From Bradyrhizobium sp. BTAi1 (GTDB lineage: Bacteria; Pseudomonadota; Alphaproteobacteria; Rhizobiales; Xanthobacteraceae), in the NCBI RefSeq assembly GCF_000015165.1, contig NC_009485.1, forward strand, positions 8,200,688 through 8,264,687: DNA of 64,000 bases, written 5' to 3'. Shown piece after piece: positions 51,737 to 61,082 of this stretch. The position numbers and the translations under genes are program-made. The notes under the pieces were generated by a model. It did not search any database. It worked only from the letters and a program-made list of their open reading frames with translations, and had not been told where the DNA came from. Within the stretch, counting starts at the first letter, position 1. Each line of letters opens with the position of its first letter.

Positions 51737-53311
51737 ATGAACGGAATCAGCATGGCGCGGGGCACGGTGACGCCGTTCGACGGCATGGACGTGCCGTGGC
51801 TGCTCAAGCTGCGCAGCGAGACCCGGCGTGACCATCCCTTCCTGATCTGGGCGCCGTTCGATGCCCCGGCGCGCCATTGGAGCTACGGCGCGTTTCATGA
51901 ACGGGTCGGCGCATTGGCAGCCGGCCTGGTCAAGCGCGGTGTGAAGCCAGGCGATGCCGTGCTGATCCATCTCGACAATTGCGTCGAGGCGATGCTCGCC
52001 TGGTTCGCTTGTGTCGAGCTTGGCGCGCTTGCCGTGACCACCAACACGCGCTCCGCCGCCGCGGAGATGAGCTATTTCGCCGAGCATTGCCGCGCCGTGG
52101 CCGCGATCACCCAGCCAGCCTATGCCGAGATGATCTCGGCGCATTGCCGCGGCATCCGCTGGCTTGCGGTGATCTCGCATGATCCGGGGCAGCCGGAAAC
52201 GGCCGCCGTCGGCGTAGGCGACCGTTTCGAAACGCTGTTCGCCGACAGCGCCGACCGGCCGCGGCGGCCGGTCGATCCCTTCGCCCCCTGCAGCGTGCAA
52301 TACACGTCAGGCACGACATCGCGGCCCAAGGCGGTGCTGTGGACGCATGCCAATGCGCTGTGGGGCGCCAAGGTCAACGCCGTGCATCAGGACCTGCATC
52401 AGCACGACGTACACCAGACCTATCTGCCGCTGTTCCACACCAATGCGCTGGCCTATTCGATGCTCGCGAGCCTGTGGGTCGGTGCCAGCTGCGTGATCCA
52501 GCCGCGCTTTTCGGCCAGCCGGTTCTGGCCCGTGGCGCTGGAGCATGGCTGCACCTGGACCTCGACGATCCCGTTCTGCATGAAGGCCCTGCTCGACCAG
52601 GAGGTGCCGAGGGATCACAAATTCCGGCTCTGGGGCACCGCGATGTCCGAGCCTATGGCGTTCGCCAAGTTCGGCATCAAGATCATCGGCTGGTGGGGCA
52701 TGACCGAGACCATCACCCACGGCATTGTCGGCGACATCGACCAGCCGAACACGCCGATGTCGATCGGCCGCGCCGCGCCGGAATACACCATCCGCATCAC
52801 CGACGATGACGGCCGGCCGACGGATGTCGGCGGCACCGGCAACCTCGCCATCAAGGGCGTTCCCGGACTGTCGCTGTTTGCAGAGTATCTCTACAACGCG
52901 GAGGCGACGCGGACGAGCTTCGATGCCGACGGCTTCTTCCTCACCGGGGATCGGGTCACACGTTTGGAGAACGGCTTCATCAAGTTCGGCGACCGCACCA
53001 AGGACATGCTCAAGGTCGGCGGCGAGAATGTCGCGGCGTCCGAGATCGAGCAGGTGATCATCACGGTGCCAGGCGTGCGCGAGACTGCTGTGGTCGCCAA
53101 AAAGCACCCGATGCTCGACGAGGTGCCGGTCGCGTTCGTGATCGCGCAGGATGGCATTCCGCGCGACCAATTGCCTGAAACGGTGCTGGCGGCCTGCCGC
53201 GCGGGACTCGCCGACTTCAAGGTGCCGCGCGAGGTCAGGCTGGTCGACGAACTGCCGCGCTCGACACTTGAGAAGGTCGCGAAAGCCGAGTTGCGCAAGC
53301 TGCTCGACTGA
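51737..53311 (+). CDS. Acyl-CoA synthetase / AMP-dependent ligase
   Basis: This 524-residue enzyme activates a carboxylic acid as acyl-AMP and then acyl-CoA. The AMP-binding P-loop-like motif is YTSGTTSRPKAVLWTH, followed by GWWGMTETI (A5), FFLTGDRVTRLENGFIKFGDRTKDMLKVGGENVAASEIE (A7-A8) and, at the end, PRSTLEKVAKAELRKLLD (with a Lys close to the usual A10 site). GGGAGGACAG precedes the ATG. It converges with the cytochrome P450 gene, with 8 bp between stops. Substrate is unknown; a fatty, aromatic or terpenoid acid would fit the family. Confidence 0.92.
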   Translation: MNGISMARGTVTPFDGMDVPWLLKLRSETRRDHPFLIWAPFDAPARHWSYGAFHERVGALAAGLVKRGVKPGDAVLIHLDNCVEAMLAWFACVELGALAVTTNTRSAAAEMSYFAEHCRAVAAITQPAYAEMISAHCRGIRWLAVISHDPGQPETAAVGVGDRFETLFADSADRPRRPVDPFAPCSVQYTSGTTSRPKAVLWTHANALWGAKVNAVHQDLHQHDVHQTYLPLFHTNALAYSMLASLWVGASCVIQPRFSASRFWPVALEHGCTWTSTIPFCMKALLDQEVPRDHKFRLWGTAMSEPMAFAKFGIKIIGWWGMTETITHGIVGDIDQPNTPMSIGRAAPEYTIRITDDDGRPTDVGGTGNLAIKGVPGLSLFAEYLYNAEATRTSFDADGFFLTGDRVTRLENGFIKFGDRTKDMLKVGGENVAASEIEQVIITVPGVRETAVVAKKHPMLDEVPVAFVIAQDGIPRDQLPETVLAACRAGLADFKVPREVRLVDELPRSTLEKVAKAELRKLLD

Positions 53312-53319
53312 GCGCGGCC

Positions 53320-54621
53320 TCAGGCCATCGTCACACGGATCGGCAACGTCTTCGGTCCGTTGACGAAGGTGGCCTGGGTCATCTTCACCGGACCGGCCAG
53401 CGACAGCGCGCTCAGGCGCGGCAGCAGCTCCTCGAACAGGATACGCATCTCGAGCTTGGCGAGGTACTGCCCCAGGCATAGATGCGCGCCATAGCCGAAG
53501 GCCACGTGCCGGTTCGGCCGGCGGTCGCAGCGGAACCTGTCGGCCTCCTCGAACACGGCCTCGTCGCGATTGCCGGACGCGTAGCACAGCATCAGCCAGT
53601 CGCCCTTGGCGATCCGCCGGCCGCCGAGCTCGGTGTCCGCGGTGGCGCTGCGCATGAAATGCTTGACCGGCGTCATCCAGCGGATCGCTTCGTCGACCAG
53701 CCCCGGGATCAGCTCGGGATCGGCCTTGACACGCGCGAACTGCGCGGGGTCCTCGGCCAGCGCCCAGATCGCGCCGGCCGTCGATGACGAGGTCGTGTCA
53801 TGGCCTGCGGTCGCAACGATCATGTAGTAGCTGGTGCGGTCATGCAGCGGCATGTCCTCGCCGTTGATCTTGGCATTGGCGATGACGGTGGCGAGATCGT
53901 CGCGGGGATGGGCCCGGCGGTCTTCGGTGATGCGCTGGAAATAGGCGGCGAAGTCGGCCACAACGGCCTGCAGCATCGCCGCGAACACCTCGGCCGACAG
54001 CGCCTCGCGCACCCGTGCCGTGTCCGGGTCCTGCGGACCGAACAACTCCTGCGTCAGCTTGAGCATGCGCGGCTCATCCGCCTCGGGCACGCCCAGAATC
54101 TCCATGATGACGTGCAGGGGATAGCCGAGCGCGACATCGGCGACGAAATCGCAGACGCCCCCATTGGCCGCGGCCTTCGCGGCCATGCGATCGACCGTGG
54201 CCCGGGCGATCTCGCGGATGCGCGGCTCGAACTTGGCGATATTGGCGGGCATGAACCAGCCCTGCGTCAGCGCGCGATATTTCGGATGATCCGGCGCATC
54301 CATCTGCACCAGCGAGCGCACCAGATTGGGCTGGCCGGTGATCTTGTGGACGCGCTCCAGCACGGCCTTGTTGGTCAGAGTCGTGGCGCGGTCCGCGTTG
54401 TGGAACAGGTCGTTCTGGCGGCTGATCGCGAGAATGTCGGCATGCCGCGTCACCACCCAGAACGGATCGAACGCGTCGAGCTGCGCGCGGCCGAGCGGAT
54501 TGTTGGCGCGCAGCCAGCGATAGGCATCATGGATGCGGTGATCGGCGTAGCACGCCGGATCGACCAGCGCGGCCGCGATGTCCTGGGGAATCGCTTCGTC
54601 GGCCGATGCGGCTGCGCCCAT
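53320..54621 (-). CDS. Cytochrome P450
   Basis: The 433-residue soluble P450 has the oxygen-activation motif in helix I (VATAGHDTTSSSTAGAIWAL), the ExxR-type region, and the heme-binding loop FGYGAHLCLGQYLAKLEM, where the Cys is the axial ligand. It resembles bacterial CYP families for terpenes and fatty acids (length and ETLRW-like variant IRWMTPVKHFMRSATADTELGG). No ferredoxin or ferredoxin reductase gene is nearby, so redox partners must come from elsewhere. It is on the strand opposite to the acyl-CoA ligase. Confidence 0.94.
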   Translation of the reverse strand: MGAAASADEAIPQDIAAALVDPACYADHRIHDAYRWLRANNPLGRAQLDAFDPFWVVTRHADILAISRQNDLFHNADRATTLTNKAVLERVHKITGQPNLVRSLVQMDAPDHPKYRALTQGWFMPANIAKFEPRIREIARATVDRMAAKAAANGGVCDFVADVALGYPLHVIMEILGVPEADEPRMLKLTQELFGPQDPDTARVREALSAEVFAAMLQAVVADFAAYFQRITEDRRAHPRDDLATVIANAKINGEDMPLHDRTSYYMIVATAGHDTTSSSTAGAIWALAEDPAQFARVKADPELIPGLVDEAIRWMTPVKHFMRSATADTELGGRRIAKGDWLMLCYASGNRDEAVFEEADRFRCDRRPNRHVAFGYGAHLCLGQYLAKLEMRILFEELLPRLSALSLAGPVKMTQATFVNGPKTLPIRVTMA

Positions 54622-54735
54622 CCCGTCTCTCCCGCCTATTGTCTTTATTGCGGCAAGAGTAACGGACCGCGCGCCGGCCGCACTTGCGTCCAGCGGCTGC
54701 GGAGAGGGTCAACGGATGCGCGCGGCGCGATCCGG

Positions 54736-55845
54736 TCAGTGGGCGCCCATGGCGACGGGACGGAACGCCTGCAGCAGCTGCTGGTCGAGCTTCGACCCCA
54801 TACTCTCCATGATCGAGAACGCGCGCGCATGCGAGAAGGCCGGCCGATAGGCCCGGTTCTCGATCAGCGCGGCATAGACGTCGACGATGGTGGTCAGGCG
54901 CACGATGTCGCTGATCTGCTCATTGTGCAGAGCATCGGGATAGCCGGAGCCGTCGAGGAATTCGTGATGATGCAGGATCACGTCCAGCATCTCCGGCGGG
55001 AAGCCGCCCTGCCGTGCGAGCGCCTCATAGCCGCGACGCGGATGCTGGCGCAGGATGGCGATCTCCTCGGCAGTCAGCTTGCCCTGCTTGTCGAGCACGG
55101 CGACCGGAATGAACGCCTTGCCAACATCGTGCAGCAGCGCTGCGCGCACCAGGCGGCGCTGGTCTTCCTCGCGCATCCCGAGATGGATCGAGAAGCCGAC
55201 CGCAAAGCCGGTCACGTACAAGCAGTGCCGATAGGTGTCGTTGTGGTGGCAGCCGACGATGGTCAGCCACTCGCGCAGCGAGGAGTGCTTGATGGCCTTC
55301 AGGATCTTGCTCTCGGCGGCGACGATGTCCGCCATGGTCAGCGCGACGCCGTCCGGCAGCTTCTCGAACATCTTGACCATCACCGCCTGCGCGGCCTCGA
55401 CGCCGCGATTGAGCAGCTTGCCGCGATCGGTCTCGTCATAGCCATCATCGGCGGGCAGAGCCGAGCGGATCCGCTGCAGCACGTCGGCCGGGCTGAACGG
55501 GCGTGCGATCGTATCGGTGGCGCCGAGCGCCCAGGCCTGCATCGTGGCATGGTGCAGCGCCTCGGCCAGCACGAACAGGCGCGGCACCTCGCTATAGGCG
55601 CGCGACGCAAGCTTCTTGCGCACGCGCTGCACGCTTTCCGGCGAGCGCAGATTGATGTCGACGATCACGCCGGAGAAGCGGTTGCCGGGATTTTCCGGAA
55701 TCTCCGTGGTCGCCATCATTTCGACATCGCCCACCGAGCGCAGGATGCGCGCCAGCTCGCTGCTCTGGTCGCCGCGATCGGAGGCGAGCAGGAGATGACG
55801 CCTGGTCGCGGTCTCGGTCGCGGTCTGCTTGGCTGTCGCGCTCAT
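54736..55845 (-). CDS. HD-GYP phosphodiesterase with receiver-like N-terminus
   Basis: The 369-residue protein starts MSATAKQTATETATRRHLLLASDRGDQSSELARIL. Residues 20-140 resemble a receiver domain (VIVDINLRSPESVQRV in the phosphorylation-site strand, RLFVLAEA, GATDTIARPFSPADVLQRI). Residues 190-360 form an HD-GYP domain: LLHDVGKAFIPVAVLDK and HHHEFLDGSGYP are the metal-site and GYP signatures. HD-GYP proteins hydrolyse cyclic di-GMP. The start at 55845 is chosen on weak evidence; earlier in-frame ATGs at 55923 and 55875 would add Arg-rich sequence. It is transcribed alone. Confidence 0.9.
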   Translation of the reverse strand: MSATAKQTATETATRRHLLLASDRGDQSSELARILRSVGDVEMMATTEIPENPGNRFSGVIVDINLRSPESVQRVRKKLASRAYSEVPRLFVLAEALHHATMQAWALGATDTIARPFSPADVLQRIRSALPADDGYDETDRGKLLNRGVEAAQAVMVKMFEKLPDGVALTMADIVAAESKILKAIKHSSLREWLTIVGCHHNDTYRHCLYVTGFAVGFSIHLGMREEDQRRLVRAALLHDVGKAFIPVAVLDKQGKLTAEEIAILRQHPRRGYEALARQGGFPPEMLDVILHHHEFLDGSGYPDALHNEQISDIVRLTTIVDVYAALIENRAYRPAFSHARAFSIMESMGSKLDQQLLQAFRPVAMGAH

Positions 55846-55991
55846 ACGTGCTCGCCCCTGCGGTTTGCTGCGCATGCACCCTATCCGGATGCGGGTTCGT
55901 CGCGGCTTAACCGGTTCGTTCAAGCTGTCTGCTTTCCGGTAAGCGGGACGTTAAGAGCATCGGCCGATTTTCGCAGTATTCATCGGCGGTG

Positions 55992-56031
55992 CCGACAAAC
56001 AAGAACCGCCGGAGACGGCCTCCGGCGGTTC
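55992..56031 (-). terminator. Rho-independent terminator after the molybdenum hydroxylase genes
   Basis: GAACCGCCGGAG (56003-56014) pairs perfectly with CTCCGGCGGTTC (56020-56031) over 5 bases: a 12-bp stem. Read on the minus strand it is followed by a T-rich tail (TTGTTTGTC). It lies just past the stop of the large subunit gene. Confidence 0.8.
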
Positions 56032-56059
56032 CCAGATCAAGCAGTGCACGCCCGATGCG

Positions 56060-58342
56060 CTAGGCCTTCATGTTGGCCTTCACCGCTTCCGCGGTGATCG
56101 GCAGCGAGCGCAGGCGGGCACCGCAGGCGTTGTAGATGGCGTTGCCGAGCGCCGGTGCGACCACGGTGACCGCGGGCTCGCCGACGCCGGTCGCCTTCTC
56201 GCCATTGGCGATGACGGCGATCGCGACCTCCGGCACCTGGCTCATCCGCAGCGGCGTGTAGCTGTCGAAGTTGGTCTGCTCGATGCCGCCATCCTTCAAC
56301 GTCGCCTTCTCGTACATCGCCAGCGACAATCCCCACAGCGCCGCGCCCTCGACCTGGGCGCGGATGTTGTCGGGATGCACCTGGGTGCCGACGTCGGTCG
56401 CCACGGTGAGCTTCTTCACCGTCACCGCGCCGTTGTCAGCCACCGCGACATGGGCGACGCAGGCCGTCCAGCTCGCGGACGCCCGCTCCTGCGACGACAC
56501 GCAGGCGACGCCCATGCCCTCGCCCTTCGGCAGCTTCTTCGACCCGTAGCCGGACAGGCCCATCGCCGCCAGCAGCGTGTTGCGCAGCCGCTGCGCGCCG
56601 CCATCGTTCTTGCCCTTGCCGTCGAGCAGCGCGATACGGAACTGCGCCGGGTCCTGGCCGGACGCGGCGGCGATCTCGTCGATCATGCTCTCGACCGCCC
56701 AGAACGTCCAACCCGGCGCCACCGAGCGGAGCTGGCCGGACGGCGTCGCATTATGCGCGAGCTCGTTCTTGATCGCGCGCACATGGTGGTTGGGCACGGT
56801 GTAGAAGAAGTCGGCGCCGTTGACCGTGAACGAGTCGAGCGGGCCCTTCTTGTCGACCGACGGCGTCAGGAAGTCCGGGATGCCCCAGCGCGCCGTCGGC
56901 CAGGCCGAGACGACGTCGTGGCTCAGAGCAATGAGCTTGCCATTGCTGTCGAGCCCGGCCTTCACTTTCTGGTAGGTGAGCGGCCGCGAGTAGTCCATCG
57001 TCATGTCGTTCTCGCGGGAATAGATCACCTTGACCGGCTTGCCCACGGCCTTCGCCGCCTGCACCGCCGGCACCATCATGTCGGCATCGAGCCGGCGGCC
57101 GAAGCCGCCGCCAAGCCAGGCCTGGTGCATCACGACATATTTCGGATCGATCCCGGCGGCGCCCGCCGCGATCGCGCCGGAGCGGGTCGCGAACTGATTG
57201 CCGGAGTAGATGTGCAGGATGTCGCCCTTGAACTCGGCGGTGGCGTTCATCGGCTCCATCGGCGCGTGGATGTTGATGCTGGTGGTGTACTCCGCCTCCA
57301 GCACTTTCGCGGCGCCCGCCAGTGCCGCATTGGCATCGCCATCCTTGACGAAGAACTGCCCGGCATCGTCCTGCGCCTGCAGCCGCATCGCCTCGGTGAT
57401 GATGCTGTCGGTGCTGACATTGGCATACGGACCCTTGTCATAGCTGATCTTCAGCGCGTCCGCGGCCTTCTTGGCATTGGCGAAGGTCGAGGCCACCGCG
57501 ACCACCCAGCCTGACGTGGAGCCGGTCTTGTCGTCGAGCACGACCGCCTTGATGAAGCCCGGGACCTTCTTGGCCTCGCTGTCATCGACGGACTTGACGG
57601 TGGCGCCGAAGCGCACCGGCGGCGTCACCACCTTGCCGTAGACCATGCCCGGCAGCATCGTGTCGATGCCGTATTTCGCCGTGCCGTTGGTCTTGGCGGG
57701 AATGTCGAGCTGCGGCACCGAGACGCCGATCATCGTGTACTGATCGGGGGTCTTCAAGGTCAGCGCCTTCAGCTCGTCGGCCGTGAAGCTCTTGGTGATC
57801 TTGCCGCTCTTGACGATCTCGGCATAGCTCATCTGCTTCTTCGACTTCGGATGCATCACGACGCCGTCGCGCACCACGAGTTCCTTCGCCGTGACGCCCA
57901 TCACTGATGCGGCGGCCTCGGTCAGCGCGATGCGGCCGGCGGCGCCGGCGCGGCTCATGGCGTCGAAGTTCATCATCGTGCTCCAGCTGCCGCCGGTGAT
58001 CTGGGCGCCGAGCACGGGATCGTTGAACTTCGGATCGTTGGAGGCGAGCTGGACGCGCATGTCCTTCCAGGCCGCACCGAGCTCCTCGCAGATGATCTGC
58101 GCCATCGTCGAGGCGATGTGCTGACCCATATCGGCCTTGCCGCAGGTCACGGTAACCAGGCCATCCGGCGCGATCGAATACCAGACGCTGGGCTCGAAGC
58201 TCGCAGGTGTCGTTGCGGCGAGCGCGCCATCGGCGAGGCCGGCATAGCCAAGCACGAGGCCGGTCGCGGCGGTGCCGACCAGGAAGGAGCGGCGGCTGAG
58301 ATCGGGCGCCATCGACGGCGCTGCCTTGACGTGCTGGTTCAT
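56060..58342 (-). CDS. Molybdenum hydroxylase large subunit, isoquinoline 1-oxidoreductase beta (IorB) type
   Basis: This 760-residue protein carries a twin-arginine signal (LSRRSFLVGTAATGLVLGYAGL), as expected for IorB-type xanthine-oxidase-family subunits exported folded. The molybdopterin domain shows GKADMGQHIASTMAQIICEELG, HAPMEPMNATAEFKGD, GGGFGRRLDADM and, near the end, GVGEPAVTVVAPALGNAIYNACG with the catalytic-type Glu. It overlaps the small iron-sulfur subunit by 4 bases. GGAGGGCGAC precedes the ATG at 58342. The class oxidises N-heteroaromatics or aldehydes; the substrate is not clear. No cytochrome c subunit or maturation (CoxI/XdhC-like) gene follows. Confidence 0.91.
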   Translation of the reverse strand: MNQHVKAAPSMAPDLSRRSFLVGTAATGLVLGYAGLADGALAATTPASFEPSVWYSIAPDGLVTVTCGKADMGQHIASTMAQIICEELGAAWKDMRVQLASNDPKFNDPVLGAQITGGSWSTMMNFDAMSRAGAAGRIALTEAAASVMGVTAKELVVRDGVVMHPKSKKQMSYAEIVKSGKITKSFTADELKALTLKTPDQYTMIGVSVPQLDIPAKTNGTAKYGIDTMLPGMVYGKVVTPPVRFGATVKSVDDSEAKKVPGFIKAVVLDDKTGSTSGWVVAVASTFANAKKAADALKISYDKGPYANVSTDSIITEAMRLQAQDDAGQFFVKDGDANAALAGAAKVLEAEYTTSINIHAPMEPMNATAEFKGDILHIYSGNQFATRSGAIAAGAAGIDPKYVVMHQAWLGGGFGRRLDADMMVPAVQAAKAVGKPVKVIYSRENDMTMDYSRPLTYQKVKAGLDSNGKLIALSHDVVSAWPTARWGIPDFLTPSVDKKGPLDSFTVNGADFFYTVPNHHVRAIKNELAHNATPSGQLRSVAPGWTFWAVESMIDEIAAASGQDPAQFRIALLDGKGKNDGGAQRLRNTLLAAMGLSGYGSKKLPKGEGMGVACVSSQERASASWTACVAHVAVADNGAVTVKKLTVATDVGTQVHPDNIRAQVEGAALWGLSLAMYEKATLKDGGIEQTNFDSYTPLRMSQVPEVAIAVIANGEKATGVGEPAVTVVAPALGNAIYNACGARLRSLPITAEAVKANMKA

Positions 58343-58827
58343 GTCGCCCTCCGGTCGCTGGTGTTCGACGCGGTGCGCATCTCGGATGCGGCGCGCTGGA
58401 TCGCCTTTTGGATCCGCGAATAGGTCATGCAGCGGCAGAGATTGCCGTCCATATGCGCGACGATCTCCTCCTTGGTCGGGCTCGTGGTCTTGGCCAGCAG
58501 CGAGGCCGCCTGCATGATCTGGCCCGACTGGCAGTAGCCGCATTGCGGCACCTGCTCGGCGATCCACGCCTTCTGCAAGGGATGGTCGCCCTTCTGCGAC
58601 AGTCCCTCGATGGTGGTGATCTTCTTGTTGGTGACGTCGCCGACCATGGTCTGGCATGAGCGCACCGCCTCGCCATTGACATGCACGGTACAGGCCCCGC
58701 ACAGCCCGGCGCCGCAGCCGAACTTGGTGCCGGTCATCTGCAACTGCTCGCGGATGACCCATAGCAGCGGCGTGTCATTCGCCGCGTCGACGGACATGGT
58801 CCGCCCATTGATGGTGAGATTAGGCAT
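58339..58827 (-). CDS. [2Fe-2S] small subunit of molybdenum hydroxylase, IorA type
   Basis: This 162-residue electron-transfer subunit has the plant-type [2Fe-2S] ligands CGAGLCGACTVHVNGEAVRSC in its N-terminal half and the second cluster VPQCGYCQSGQIM and GNLCRCMTYSRIQKAI in its helical C-terminal half. It passes electrons from the molybdenum site of the large subunit to an acceptor. It is first in the operon, and its stop overlaps the large-subunit start (ATGA). There is no signal peptide of its own, so it is probably carried with the Tat-exported partner. Confidence 0.93.
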   Translation of the reverse strand: MPNLTINGRTMSVDAANDTPLLWVIREQLQMTGTKFGCGAGLCGACTVHVNGEAVRSCQTMVGDVTNKKITTIEGLSQKGDHPLQKAWIAEQVPQCGYCQSGQIMQAASLLAKTTSPTKEEIVAHMDGNLCRCMTYSRIQKAIQRAASEMRTASNTSDRRAT

Positions 58828-59085
58828 GTGGTTTCTTCCCCGCCCGGCGTGCGACTTCGCTTACGGCGAAGTTCGGTTTGTCGAGATCCCTGGCACCCAC
58901 CGGATAGATGCCAGCCATCATAAGAATGATCGCGTTGCGAGGGGGACGCAACGGAATTTGGAACAACGCCGTGCGAAATGAATCGGCAATCCGCCTTGTG
59001 CGGCGCGGAAGCGCTGGGATCGCGACGCCGCACAGGCTAAGAACGGCGGCTGTCGGCCGCGTTCTGCCGAAGGAGACGCCTGTCC

Positions 59086-59466
59086 ATGAGAACACCCGCG
59101 CACAGACCGCCGCGTCTCAGCATCGCCATGCTGTCGTCCGTGGTGCTGCTCACGGATCTGCTAATCGCGAATCCCGCTGACGCGCACGAGGCGGGTTCCT
59201 CGCCAGGCGGCCGCGCGCCTTTCACAGCGACGTTATCCAACCTGTCGCCGCTTGCCTTCGGAATGGATGTCGGTGAGACATCACGCGCGCTGGCGCAGCC
59301 GCTGATCTACGTGAAGGGATCACCCGGCAACGAGACCTATCTCGCCTTGCGGAATCTCGGAGGCAGCGGATTGGTGCCGCATCGTCATCGCCTGTTTCTC
59401 AAGTTCCGGAACGGACGGCTGAGCGGCTGGAAAGAGGATTACGGCACCAATTGGATGTGGCGGTAA
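59086..59466 (+). CDS. Hypothetical secreted protein
   Basis: I do not recognise a family. The 126-residue product has a signal-peptide-like N-terminus (LSIAMLSSVVLLTDLLIANPADA, cleavage near residue 33) and then a mature part of about 92 residues with LYVKGSPGNETYLALRNLGGSG-like beta pattern and HRHRLFLKFRNGRLSGW near the end, which resembles a small beta-repeat such as a SmpA/OmlA-like motif. GGAGACG precedes the ATG. It is divergent from the molybdenum hydroxylase pair and 40 bp upstream of the hydrolase gene, in the same direction. Confidence 0.62.
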   Translation: MRTPAHRPPRLSIAMLSSVVLLTDLLIANPADAHEAGSSPGGRAPFTATLSNLSPLAFGMDVGETSRALAQPLIYVKGSPGNETYLALRNLGGSGLVPHRHRLFLKFRNGRLSGWKEDYGTNWMWR

Positions 59467-59506
59467 ACGCCGCGCAGGTTTGGACTCATAGTTGGAAGGA
59501 CAGAAC

Positions 59507-60178
59507 GTGGGACAGGACATCAAGCTCGCTGCGGCAGACGGCTTTCAGCTCGGCGCTTACCGGGCAGATCCGGCGGGAACGCCAAAGGGCGCCCTTGTCG
59601 TCATCCAGGAGATCTTCGGCGTCAATCATCACATCCGCAATGTCTGTGACCGGCTCGCCGCCGAAGGCTATGTCGCGGTGGCACCCGCGATCTTCGACCG
59701 CATCGAACCCGACTTCACGTCAGGCTACTCCCCTGATGAAATCGCCGTGGCGCGGAAATTCGTCGCCAATCCGGATTGGCCTGCCATGCTGCGCGACACC
59801 CAGGCCGCGATCGACGCGGTGAAGGATGTGGCCGCGGTCGGGATCATCGGCTTTTGCCTCGGCGGCAGCATCGCCTATGCGGCGGCGACCAAACTGACCG
59901 GGTTGAAGGCCGCGGTCGGCTATTATGGCGGCGCCATCGTGCGCTTCGCCGATGACAAGCCCACTGTCCCCACCCAGCTGCATTTCGGCGAGAAGGATGC
60001 CGGCATTCCCTTGGCCGACGTCGACGCTATCAAGGCCAAGCGCCCCGACGTCGAGATCTTCGTCTATCCCGGCGCCCAGCACGGCTTCGGCTGCGATGAG
60101 CGCGCGAGCTACGACAAGCCGAGCGCCGATCTCGCCTGGACGCGCAGCCTCGCCTTCTTCGCGCAGCATCTGCGTTGA
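59507..60178 (+). CDS. Dienelactone hydrolase family protein
   Basis: This 223-residue alpha/beta hydrolase has the family's nucleophile-elbow Cys in GIIGFCLGGSIAYAAA, the Glu in VIQEIFGVNHHIRNVCDRLAAEGYVAVAP and the His near the end in YPGAQHGFGCDERASYD. These residues form the Cys-Asp-His triad of DLH-type enzymes, which open lactones of chlorinated or natural muconates. The start is a GTG at 59507 with AAGGA upstream; a TTG at 59492 is in frame. Actual substrate is unknown, because no other ring-cleavage pathway genes are present. Confidence 0.9.
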   Translation: MGQDIKLAAADGFQLGAYRADPAGTPKGALVVIQEIFGVNHHIRNVCDRLAAEGYVAVAPAIFDRIEPDFTSGYSPDEIAVARKFVANPDWPAMLRDTQAAIDAVKDVAAVGIIGFCLGGSIAYAAATKLTGLKAAVGYYGGAIVRFADDKPTVPTQLHFGEKDAGIPLADVDAIKAKRPDVEIFVYPGAQHGFGCDERASYDKPSADLAWTRSLAFFAQHLR

Positions 60179-60188
60179 GGACGGCCGC

Positions 60189-60266
60189 CGTCATTGCGAG
60201 GGGCGAAGCGACGACGCACTCCAGAGCCTCAACCTGACTCTATAGCGCTTCGCTCGGAATAACGGG
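60189..60266. repeat. Degenerate REP-like palindromic repeat
   Basis: CGTCATTGCGAGGGGCGAAG followed by CGACGACGCACTCCAG, and 20 bases later GCGCTTCGCTCGGAATAACG, is a worn copy of the widespread alphaproteobacterial REP element (CGTCATTGCGAGGAGCGAAG...). The two arms pair imperfectly. It lies in the gap between two genes. Confidence 0.55.
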
Positions 60267-60365
60267 AAGGCAAAGGCTGAGGTCGCTCACGGCCGCCGCA
60301 TAGCGGGACCCGCGATCACGCACTTCCGGTTCACGCTCCGCGGTCGCCCCGAATGGCTGCCGAGA

Positions 60366-61082
60366 TCAGAACCAGCGCTCGCCGACCTGAATCGTATCGC
60401 CGGGCTTGAGCGAGGTGCCCAACGGCACCTCGTAGCGGGCCACGCCTGACGCATCGGTATGGGTCAGCGTGACCACGTCGCGTCGCGCGCGCGGCGAGAA
60501 GCCGCCGGCGATCGCGATCGCGCTCTCCACCGTCATGTTGGGAACGTAGGGATATTGGCCAGGCGCCTGCACCTCGCCCAGGATGAAGAACGGGCGATAG
60601 GCTTCGATCTCGACCGCGACCGATGGTTCACGAATGTAGCCGTTGCGCAGCTTGGCCGCGATCTCGGCGGCGAGGCCGGCCGTGGTGCGGCCACGCGCCG
60701 GCACGCTGCCGATCAGCGGCATCGTAATCGCGCCGGATGCATCGATCGCGTAGGTGTTGGTGAGCCCCTCCTGGCCGTAGACAACGACGCGCAGCCGGTC
60801 GCCGGCATCGAGATGGTACGCAGCATCATACCGCGGCGGCGTGTAGCCGGCAGGCATGACATAGGCGCCACCGCGCGGGGCGGCGGCGAACGCGTTGCGC
60901 AGCGCCGGGATGGCCCCACCCTGCCCGGTGGCGGCAACCGGGTCGGAGGAAGGCATCCCATAGGCCATTGCATCGAGATCACTGTGCGGCTGGCCGACGG
61001 CGACGGGGGAAGCCGTGTGCATACAGCCCGACAGCAGGATCGCGGAAAAGGCGGCAATGACTGGAACGAAAAACGCGCGCAC
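60366..61082 (-). CDS. Polysaccharide export (Wza/KpsD-type) outer-membrane lipoprotein
   Basis: This 238-residue protein has a lipoprotein signal (IAAFSAILLSGCMHTASP, acylated Cys at residue 20) and a Poly_export domain: YHLDAGDRLRVVVYGQEGLTNTYAIDASGAITMPLIGSVPARG, followed by a SLBB-like domain with FFILGEVQAPGQYPYVPNMTVESAIAIAGGFSPRA. Such proteins form the outer-membrane channel for capsule or exopolysaccharide. The start is a GTG at 61082 with AAGGA upstream. No polysaccharide polymerase or chain-length gene is adjacent, so it is an orphan here. Confidence 0.9.
   Translation of the reverse strand: MRAFFVPVIAAFSAILLSGCMHTASPVAVGQPHSDLDAMAYGMPSSDPVAATGQGGAIPALRNAFAAAPRGGAYVMPAGYTPPRYDAAYHLDAGDRLRVVVYGQEGLTNTYAIDASGAITMPLIGSVPARGRTTAGLAAEIAAKLRNGYIREPSVAVEIEAYRPFFILGEVQAPGQYPYVPNMTVESAIAIAGGFSPRARRDVVTLTHTDASGVARYEVPLGTSLKPGDTIQVGERWF

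Noticed and set aside
53800..56097. A 765-codon open frame on the plus strand
   Set aside because: It runs opposite the P450 and HD-GYP genes and has no recognisable domain.
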